Source: an uncultured Pirellula sp. (GTDB lineage: Bacteria; Planctomycetota; Planctomycetia; Pirellulales; Pirellulaceae). Taken from it: 64,000 bases of DNA. The stretch covers positions 62,001 through 126,000 of the forward strand of contig CAITIE010000098.1 in the NCBI GenBank assembly GCA_903892355.1. The letters run 5' to 3'. The position numbers were made by a program, and so were the translations under genes. The first letter of the stretch is position 1, and each line of letters starts with the position of its first letter. Below are positions 1 to 7,116 of this stretch, in pieces. The notes beneath the pieces were generated by a model that was not told the DNA's origin, made no database searches, and saw nothing but the letters and a program-made list of their open reading frames with translations.

Positions 1-67
1 ACCTCGAGTCGAGCAAGCGGCTGACCTATTCGCCCTGATCTCGTTCGCGAAGCTGGCTTTGGAAATG

Positions 68-1189
68 TTAGGAAGTTAGCAGTTTGCGAAGTGCAGGTTC
101 GAATGCGTTTGCGTGGCGCAGGAACCCGAGATCCGATGGGTGAGATCCATCGGTCGTATCATCGCGATCGTCGCCGAGTAGGGAATCACCTGAAAGTAGG
201 TTGATTTTCTCGTCGCCCGCGTCGCGAAGACGCTGGAATTGTTCTTGAAACGCGATGCGGCTGGTGAGATTCCGCTCGCGTTGGCTTTCGATCAGCCACG
301 CCCCGGAATAACTGCGATCTTCCACCAGCAGGATCGGTACATGGGGCCTGCTCGCCCGTAATTGATGAATAAATGGAATCGTTCGCGCGTTGACTTCGTC
401 GGCGGTCATGTTGGGCAAGCAGTCCACCACGTAGACAGCCGCATCGATTTCACCCATCAGTGATGCTAGGCTCAAGTCCATACGACCACTTCCGCTAAAT
501 CCGAGATTGATGGTAGGAATATCAAGCCGACGCCCTAAGATCGCGGGGTGAGGCATTCCCGGGCGCGAAGCGCAGGCGCCTTGAGTGATCGATGTGCCGT
601 AGAAGACGATTGGCTTCTCATTGCGTGGTGCCACGGTCTGGAATGAGGAGCCCTTGGAAAATCCAACCTTAAGCCTCTCGGTTCCATTGTAGAGTGGGAG
701 ATAAATGGCGTAGTCGCGGAGGCCCGCAGGCAAGCCCTGTATCAAGGCTCCGATGGTGGCTTGGGATTTCGGTGGGAATACGGCTACCCACTTCCATTGG
801 CCCGATTCGTCGCGAGCGTAAAGATCCAAGCCGCTGACACCGGTCGCTGGCATATGAGGCATCGCGAGGTTCGCCGAGGTAAGTGCAAAATCAACAAGGA
901 TTTCCGATGCATCCGTTCGAAAGCGGACCATCATCCCGGCGGAGTGTTTGCTCAATCCCCACACCGAGTCGGGAACATTTCCTTTCGCTTTGGAGGGTAG
1001 CCGATCAAAATATGCTTCGGTCTGTTCGAAAGCTTTTCCCTCGATACCCCAATCCTGAACGTCTGCCCATTCGAGCTCTGCCGAAGACGAAATGGATGCG
1101 GCAAGACTCGCATTGGTTGCGGATCCCAAGGCCCAGGAGGTGACCGATGCAGCTGAGGCGACACTAAGAAACGTGCGTCGATGGATCAT
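68..1189 (-). CDS. Tat-exported SGNH/GDSL-type hydrolase
   Basis: Secreted esterase-like enzyme of the SGNH hydrolase superfamily, substrate unknown. The chosen ATG (1189) starts a twin-arginine signal peptide with the motif HRRTFL and a hydrophobic alanine-rich stretch. The open frame continues 58 codons further upstream without any signal-like or conserved content, so the long start is unlikely. After an N-terminal beta-rich domain of about 150 residues, block I reads GTSIT with the nucleophile at about Ser200. Block V reads DGSHP, giving Asp347 and His350 as the other triad residues. The length (373 residues) fits SGNH hydrolases that carry an N-terminal accessory domain, as is common in planctomycetes. 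It is divergent from the multiheme cytochrome gene and shares a 264-base upstream region with it. The enzyme class is firm; a polysaccharide-deacetylating role would be inference. Confidence 0.85.
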   Translation of the reverse strand: MIHRRTFLSVASAASVTSWALGSATNASLAASISSSAELEWADVQDWGIEGKAFEQTEAYFDRLPSKAKGNVPDSVWGLSKHSAGMMVRFRTDASEILVDFALTSANLAMPHMPATGVSGLDLYARDESGQWKWVAVFPPKSQATIGALIQGLPAGLRDYAIYLPLYNGTERLKVGFSKGSSFQTVAPRNEKPIVFYGTSITQGACASRPGMPHPAILGRRLDIPTINLGFSGSGRMDLSLASLMGEIDAAVYVVDCLPNMTADEVNARTIPFIHQLRASRPHVPILLVEDRSYSGAWLIESQRERNLTSRIAFQEQFQRLRDAGDEKINLLSGDSLLGDDRDDTTDGSHPSDLGFLRHANAFEPALRKLLTS

Positions 1190-1453
1190 GTTAACTTCGA
1201 GTGAGAGAAGGCTTTTTTCGTGAAGTAGACGATGGGGGTTACGGAAATCGTATCCGAAGATTTGCCTCGTTACGATCGATTCAATACGCAACAGGGTGCT
1301 GGATTTTCTGGAATCCGAACAACAGTGGTCGTTGTACGCAGGAGCGATAATAGACACATGCAATGGGTAGAGCTACCATGTGAATGAGTCTTTTTTCGTA
1401 ATCCCGCAGAAGTGATTCTGTAAGGATTACCAATTTTCGAAGCGAAGGATTCC

Positions 1454-3436
1454 ATGCGCAAGTACATGCTAATCGGTTTGGCCGCGTTGCTCGTCGCCTT
1501 CGCCGTGTATTGGATTATGGTTGCTCCTAACGGCGCTGCGATCCGAGCGGAACAGGAGAAGGCTGCGGCAGCCGCTCGTCGGGGCGAGCGAGAATCGCAA
1601 ATGGTTCAACCGCCGGTGATTGAGGATCCTCGGGTCGCCTATGCTGGGATTTTTCGCAATATCCACCCTGATGTGAAGTATCTGGGTGACGAGAACTGCA
1701 AGAAGTGCCACGAGGAGATATGCACCACGTTTCATGCTCATCCCATGGGGCGATCGGCATCGGTGGCGGGTTCCGATGATTTGGAAACGTACGGACCGGA
1801 GGCAAAGAATCCATCCCAAGTGGGCCCGTATCAATTATTAGCCAAACTTGAAGATGGCAAAATGGTCCATCAAGTCTCTGCGAAGATGGGGGATGGCGAG
1901 GAACTGCCCACGATGGAGTTGCCCGTTTCCATCGCCATCGGTTCTGGAACTCGCGGTCGTTCCTATCTCGTCATGGAAGGTCCTTTAGCATGGCAATCGC
2001 CCATCAGTTGGTTCTCGACAGTTAAACGCTGGGATGTTTCGCCTGGTTTCGACTTGGGAACAGCAACCCAACGACCAGCGGTTAACACATGTTTGTATTG
2101 CCACGTGAACCAGAATGAACCCGTTCAGGATACGATCAACCGCTACAAAGAACCCTTGAGCTCTATCCAGCTGTCGATTGGATGCGAACGATGCCATGGA
2201 CCAGGTGAGGTGCACTCCAAGGAGCGAACCGATGGTATTGCGATGGACGAGCACCATCCAGGGATTGATACCTCGATCGTGAACCCAGCGCATTTGTCGG
2301 ATGATCTTCAGATGTCGATTTGCGCGCAGTGTCATTTAAGTGGTAAAACGCGGGTTGTGCGTCGAGGTCGCGAGGAACAGGAGTTCCGTCCTGGTTTGCC
2401 ATTTGAACTATTCGTCAATACATTTTTGGCCCATCCCGAAGCTCAATTCAAGAACAAAGCGGTGGGGCATTTCGATCAGATGGAGCAAACCAAATGCCGG
2501 ACTGCGACAGGAGGAAAACTACTGTGCAGCACGTGCCACGATCCGCACGTGTCGCCCTCTCCCGAAGAAGCAAATCGTCTCTATTTGAAAACGTGTATCG
2601 ATTGCCATCAGCAGAAGCCATGCAATGCACCGGAGTTGGATCGGCAGAAGGAGAACGATGATTGCCTTAAGTGCCATATGCCTTCTACAGGTAGCACCAA
2701 TATCGCTCACACGAGCTTGACCGACCATCGCATCTTGAGGGATCCCTCAGCGAAGAAATCGAGCAGCGTCGAGGAGCGTCCGGACGTTCCGTTAGTGCCT
2801 TATCGTGCTGGAGAACTTGCGGAAACAGAACGCGAGCGAGATCTCGGGATTGCATTGTCCAGGTTTGCGGAAAAGCAGCCTCCGGGATCGGAACTTAGAA
2901 ACCGATCGTTGGAGCTCGCGAAAGAGAAACTGGCTGCATCGACTCAGCGATGGCCTGATGACACCGATGCCTTATTGGCGTTGAGCACGGTAGGAGTTGC
3001 AACCCGCGATGGTGCAGGCGCGCTTCTGGCTGCTGAGAGAGCCTATAAGGTCTCTCCGAAAAACGAGGATGCTCTCGCGCAATTGGCGTTTGTGGCGGAT
3101 GGAATGGGAAAGAACGAACTAGCCCTTCGGGCATTGAATGAGCTTTTGATTTCAAATCCATCGTCCCAGGAGTTCAGGCTGAAGCGTATGGTCAGCATGG
3201 TCGCAGCGAACAACTGGGAGCAAGCAGAACTGGACTGTCGAGAACTGTTGCATACCAACCCACTCCAGCCGACGGCCCGACTGATTCACGGATTGTGTTT
3301 GTATGGAAGTGGCGAGAAAGCCGCAGGGCGTCGTGAGGTGGATATCGCTATGAATTTGGCCACTAGCCAGCAGCAACGAGCATCGATCAAGGCTTGGTTT
3401 GATCGCTTTGTGGCTTGGCAGGCGAAAGCCGAATGA
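1454..3436 (+). CDS. Seven-heme c-type cytochrome with TPR-like C-terminus
   Basis: Membrane-anchored multiheme cytochrome of 660 residues, probably facing the periplasm. Residues about 4-23 form one hydrophobic anchor. Seven CxxCH heme-attachment motifs follow: CKKCH (Cys82), CLYCH, CERCH, CAQCH, CSTCH, CIDCH and CLKCH. Scattered extra histidines, such as the HAHPMG stretch after the first heme, could serve as distal ligands. From about residue 470 the sequence becomes helical with TPR-like units (SPKNEDALAQLAF and NPLQPTARLIHGL). This architecture occurs in environmental bacteria as a tetratricopeptide/cytochrome c552-like protein; its electron partners are unknown. The start has an AAGGAT sequence at suitable distance. 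Nothing nearby encodes a reductase or quinol oxidase, so the redox role is inference. Confidence 0.85.
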   Translation: MRKYMLIGLAALLVAFAVYWIMVAPNGAAIRAEQEKAAAAARRGERESQMVQPPVIEDPRVAYAGIFRNIHPDVKYLGDENCKKCHEEICTTFHAHPMGRSASVAGSDDLETYGPEAKNPSQVGPYQLLAKLEDGKMVHQVSAKMGDGEELPTMELPVSIAIGSGTRGRSYLVMEGPLAWQSPISWFSTVKRWDVSPGFDLGTATQRPAVNTCLYCHVNQNEPVQDTINRYKEPLSSIQLSIGCERCHGPGEVHSKERTDGIAMDEHHPGIDTSIVNPAHLSDDLQMSICAQCHLSGKTRVVRRGREEQEFRPGLPFELFVNTFLAHPEAQFKNKAVGHFDQMEQTKCRTATGGKLLCSTCHDPHVSPSPEEANRLYLKTCIDCHQQKPCNAPELDRQKENDDCLKCHMPSTGSTNIAHTSLTDHRILRDPSAKKSSSVEERPDVPLVPYRAGELAETERERDLGIALSRFAEKQPPGSELRNRSLELAKEKLAASTQRWPDDTDALLALSTVGVATRDGAGALLAAERAYKVSPKNEDALAQLAFVADGMGKNELALRALNELLISNPSSQEFRLKRMVSMVAANNWEQAELDCRELLHTNPLQPTARLIHGLCLYGSGEKAAGRREVDIAMNLATSQQQRASIKAWFDRFVAWQAKAE

Positions 3437-3610
3437 GATTGCAATGGGTTGAGAGATGCAGGGATTTTGGTTTGTGGCGGCGAGATTTCCTCAAAGAGCG
3501 TCTAGTGGATTGCTTGGTTCCGTTGCTAGTCGCCAGGCTGTCTTGTCCAACCCCGTTCGGTTTGGGTCGCTCTTCACGCACGTTCAAGCATCAACTACAT
3601 TCAGGTGACA

Positions 3611-3812
3611 AATCCGACGCCGCCAAATCGTGTGAGAGTCATTGATGAGTGACTGCACGAGCGGGGGAACCAAAATTGCGAATGTTCCGAATCCGGAACG
3701 GATTCATTCGCTCGGGGCTAAGTCAACGCGGAGATCGACGTAGGTTGAACGCGTTAGCGGGATCGTTCCAATCCCAGCCCGACAGCTAACCTCGTCGGCC
3801 GATAGGAAGGTG
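3611..3812 (+). promoter_or_regulatory. ydaO-type c-di-AMP riboswitch upstream of kup
   Basis: The leader matches the conserved core and fold of the ydaO/yuaA (cyclic di-AMP) riboswitch. The 5' segment GGGGGAACC lies at 3663-3671 and the hallmark CCCGACAGCTAACCTCGT at 3778-3795. Between them are the expected stems: GCGAATG/CATTCGC capped by AATCCG/CGGATT (3678-3711), AACGCG/CGCGTT (3725-3756) and GGGAT/ATCCC (about 3759-3775). Upstream, TCGTG/CACGA encloses a second helix (3628-3660), and CCGACG/CGTCGG or GCCG/CGGC closes the aptamer. In known examples ligand binding lowers expression of potassium or osmolyte transport genes. Here the next gene is kup, about 110 bases on. I cannot identify a clear terminator or sequestered ribosome-binding site, so the expression platform is unresolved. 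The rest of the 485-base gap (3437-3610) shows nothing recognisable. Confidence 0.92.
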
Positions 3813-3921
3813 TTCTTTCTGTCACGGAAGAAGATGCAAATGAGTCTTCGGCGTCCTACTTCGTAAAGTGTATCCGTGAAACAAGGTGTTCTGCCGAAAG
3901 CTCACGCGATGATGTTGGTAC

Positions 3922-6111
3922 ATGTCTCACAATACAACCTCTGCTGACCCGACCCTATGGTCTCGAATCCGTCAAGCGACGGGAACTGTGTACGGTGATA
4001 TCGGAACTTCGGTTCTGTACACCATTATGGAAATCACCCGCGAAGCGGTGCTCTTCAAGCATCATGCCTTGGGGGAGGAAGCCGCCGCTGACTTGGTGCA
4101 GACTGGCGGAAAAGATCTACTAAGTCGAAACGATTTGCTGGGTAGTTTGAGCTTGGTCGTATGGTCATTGATTTTTCTCACGGTCAAATACGATTTGATC
4201 GTGATGCGAGCGGACCACCGCGGAGAGGGTGGTACTTTTGCGTTACTGAGTTTGTTGAAAGCGCATCGCGGAAAGATCTTCGCAAGCAGCGCTGTCAGTT
4301 TGCTGGTGGTTTGTGCAGCGGCGTTGCTCGCGGCAGATGGGATTATCACGCCACCGATCAGTATGTTAGGCGCATTTGAGCCTCTTGGGGTCCCGATCTC
4401 GCTAATCCTGACATTGATCTGCTTGGTTGTCCTGTTCAAAGTTCAATGGCGCGGGACGAGTAAAGTGGGGGGTGTCTTCGGTTGGTTCATGGTCGCCGTT
4501 TGGTTCCCATGGATTGCCCTCAAGGGGCTGCCGTGGGTGTTAGCACATCCCGAAGTTTTTCTCGCGATCAACCCTTTGTACGCTATTCAATTCTTGATGG
4601 GGTTCCCTGGAATTGGTGCTCTGGTCATCTTGGGTGTCGTTGTTCTTGCCATCACTGGGGGCGAGGCAAAGTTCGCGGATATTGGACACTTTTCACGTTC
4701 CGCGGGATCGGTACCTGAAGGAGGCAGTATTAAGCCTTCGGAGTCTGGACGTATCCCTGTCATGTATTCGTGGTTCTACGTTGTTTTGCCGAGTTTACTC
4801 CTTTGTTATGCTGGTCAAATTGGATACATGCTCGGCAATGGTGTGCCGCCTCGTGCAAATACGTTTTATGCACTTACACCGAAAACCAATATCGATTCGG
4901 TCGATCAAGTGATCTACATCATCGACGTCGGAATCTCCGCAATCGCAGCGATTATCGCGTCGCAGGCATTGATCACGGGAATGTTTTCGATCGTGAAGCA
5001 AGCGACGGTCGCGGGGTTTGTGCCTCGCTTTCGTGTGCTTCACACCGATGCCCATGGAGAAGGACAAGTTTATATCCCTGCGGTGAATTGGTCGCTGTTC
5101 CTCGGCTGCGTAATGGTCACGCTCCTGTTTCAAACATCCGCCAACTTGGTGGCTGCATACGGTGTTGCTGTTACCGGATGCATGGTGATCACGTCCATCA
5201 TCATTTCCTACATCGCCTACTACCGTTGGCAATGGAAGCTTCATTGGGTGTTGCTCGTCTTTGTGCCCATCATGTTGGTCGACATTGTGTTCTTCTCGAG
5301 CACGTTGCTCAAAATCGTGAGCGGCGGTTATTTCCCGATGTTGGTAGCCGTTGTTCTGATGGCGATTATGTTGGTCTGGCAATGGGGTAGGAAATCCTTG
5401 GCAACCGCATTTTATGATTTTGGTGTTCGCGAAGGAAAGAAGATCGAGTGGCTGGTTTCCCTCCGGGATATGCTCGACGAACTAGAGATCACGCTGCAGG
5501 AAAACCTGCCGGCTGCTAGGTCTTTGATTCAAGGTCGGCGAAGGCTGGTGGAGAGTGACCGCGCGGCGGTGTTTCTTTGTTCTCGCCCGATTCAATCGGT
5601 GGAGGATTACGTTCCGGTTGTGCTCCGGATTTTTCTCAAGAAGTACGGAGTGCTACCATCCCAAGTGGTGTTGATGCACGTCAATCAGGCGGATGTTGCC
5701 ACGATCCCGCAATCCGAGCGTTATAGCGTCAAGAAACTCGGCAACGATATTCACTCGGTTGTTATCACCTACGGGTACATGGAGCAGCCGGATATCCGAA
5801 AGGACCTCAAGGAATTGCAGAAGCAAGGCTTGCTCCCGATCGCAGCGGAACGATGGATTATCGAAGTCGGTGAGGAGGATATCATCGCGGATCAGGATCT
5901 GCCGTTCTTAAAGCGATTGGGCGTGATCGCCTTCAGTTGGATTCTCAAGCTCTCGACTCCCGCTCACAAGTACCTTGGTTTGGTCTACGACGCGGCGGTC
6001 TCAAAGGAAGTGATACCCGTGGTGTTCACGCGTAAAGGGGTGAAAATCGCGTTACCGGAATTGGAGTTGGTGCAAACCACGAAGGGTCCGGCGGCGGTTC
6101 CAAACGCATGA
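3922..6111 (+). CDS. kup: Kup-family low-affinity potassium transporter
   Basis: Inner-membrane K+ uptake protein of the KUP/HAK/KT family, taking up K+ probably with H+. The N-terminus carries the family signature GTVYGDIGTSVLY at about residue 21, where Val replaces the usual Pro of GDIGTSPLY. About twelve hydrophobic segments cover residues 15-470, followed by a cytoplasmic tail of some 250 residues. The 729-residue length is slightly above the typical 620-700. ATG at 3922 is used because it begins just before the conserved region; there is no strong Shine-Dalgarno. The c-di-AMP riboswitch directly upstream implies that high c-di-AMP reduces its synthesis, fitting the known link between c-di-AMP and potassium. 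The stop overlaps the start of the downstream methyltransferase gene by four bases. Confidence 0.93.
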   Translation: MSHNTTSADPTLWSRIRQATGTVYGDIGTSVLYTIMEITREAVLFKHHALGEEAAADLVQTGGKDLLSRNDLLGSLSLVVWSLIFLTVKYDLIVMRADHRGEGGTFALLSLLKAHRGKIFASSAVSLLVVCAAALLAADGIITPPISMLGAFEPLGVPISLILTLICLVVLFKVQWRGTSKVGGVFGWFMVAVWFPWIALKGLPWVLAHPEVFLAINPLYAIQFLMGFPGIGALVILGVVVLAITGGEAKFADIGHFSRSAGSVPEGGSIKPSESGRIPVMYSWFYVVLPSLLLCYAGQIGYMLGNGVPPRANTFYALTPKTNIDSVDQVIYIIDVGISAIAAIIASQALITGMFSIVKQATVAGFVPRFRVLHTDAHGEGQVYIPAVNWSLFLGCVMVTLLFQTSANLVAAYGVAVTGCMVITSIIISYIAYYRWQWKLHWVLLVFVPIMLVDIVFFSSTLLKIVSGGYFPMLVAVVLMAIMLVWQWGRKSLATAFYDFGVREGKKIEWLVSLRDMLDELEITLQENLPAARSLIQGRRRLVESDRAAVFLCSRPIQSVEDYVPVVLRIFLKKYGVLPSQVVLMHVNQADVATIPQSERYSVKKLGNDIHSVVITYGYMEQPDIRKDLKELQKQGLLPIAAERWIIEVGEEDIIADQDLPFLKRLGVIAFSWILKLSTPAHKYLGLVYDAAVSKEVIPVVFTRKGVKIALPELELVQTTKGPAAVPNA

Positions 6112-6821
6112 GGTCTTTTTTTCGTCGCGCGGTGCATCGAACCTTTTTGAGGTTTGGCTTCCGTTTGGTTCGAACGTTACCCTTCGAGCGTTCGATTCGG
6201 CGTTGGGAACTGGATCATTCGGATTTTTACATGATCCAAGTCGGTGCGCACAACGGAGTGACTTCCGATCCGATCCAGCGTTTTGTCGCCGAAGGAGATT
6301 GGACTGGAGTGCTTGTCGAGCCGCAGCAGAAGTACTTCCAGATACTGCAAACAATTTACTGCGACCGGCCCAAGCTTCATCCATTGCATGCTGCGATTGG
6401 ACCAAGTAACGAGTCGATACGGCTTTACAAAGTACGCGATGATGCGGTCGGGGTGCCGTATTGGGCGAGTCAACTGGCATCGACCAAGCGTGAAGTCATC
6501 GCGGGTCATGCTGATCGAATTCCTGGGCTCGATGAACTGATTGTGGCCGAGGATGTGCCGTGTCGTACCTTGGAATCAATAGTGCGCGAATTTGGGTTGC
6601 CTCGATTGGATTTGCTGGTGAGCGATACCGAGGGATACGACTTTGAAGTTATAAAGCAGGTCGATCAACTGCCTCATCGCCCCCAGTTTATCCATTTCGA
6701 AAGCTTGCATCTGACCCCATCGGACTTTCAATTGTGTTTGGCATTTCTTCATGCGCGCGGTTACAAGACCCACGATATTCAGCCGGGAGAAACCTTTGCC
6801 GAACTGCGGGCGTTGGCGTGA
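6108..6821 (+). CDS. FkbM-family methyltransferase
   Basis: SAM-dependent methyltransferase of the FkbM family, 237 residues. Residues about 43-60 (YMIQVGAHNGVTSDPI) are the SAM-binding motif I. GVLVEPQQ follows as the acidic end of strand beta2, and DLLVSDTEGYDFEVI at about residue 165 is the FkbM C-terminal signature (usually DvEGyE). The family methylates hydroxyls of polyketides, glycans or lipids; the substrate here is unknown. The ATGA overlap with kup suggests translational coupling and shared control by the upstream riboswitch, although no functional link between K+ uptake and this methyltransferase is known to me. No signal peptide is seen. Confidence 0.85.
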   Translation: MRSFFRRAVHRTFLRFGFRLVRTLPFERSIRRWELDHSDFYMIQVGAHNGVTSDPIQRFVAEGDWTGVLVEPQQKYFQILQTIYCDRPKLHPLHAAIGPSNESIRLYKVRDDAVGVPYWASQLASTKREVIAGHADRIPGLDELIVAEDVPCRTLESIVREFGLPRLDLLVSDTEGYDFEVIKQVDQLPHRPQFIHFESLHLTPSDFQLCLAFLHARGYKTHDIQPGETFAELRALA

Positions 6822-7116
6822 GGCGTGCTCGCAAGGAATTGAGCGTGAATTTCTCGGTAACAGAGTACGCGAATCGGAGTGCTCGAGGGGGCAAAAAGGG
6901 AGATTCGCGTGTTTTTCGAGTGGTCGTGTGTTACACTAGAAGCGTCGGGTCGGCACGTGGAGCGATTGGTCGTTTCGTGCATTTTCCCGGCGGTCGCTTC
7001 TACAACAATGCCTTCCACTGGGATACGAGTGGTTCTATGGCGTTTGGCTGGTAGCGATTCCCTCCTAAACCCCACCTTTGCATTCGCGGTATCGTTCGCA
7101 CCCTCTCGAGTGATTC

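Noticed and set aside
3415..3645. Plus-strand 76-codon frame after the multiheme cytochrome gene
   Set aside because: It overlaps the cytochrome end and the riboswitch, and shows no domain.
4795..5382. 195-codon minus-strand frame within kup
   Set aside because: It is His/Asp/Arg-rich and mirrors a transmembrane-coding region of Kup.
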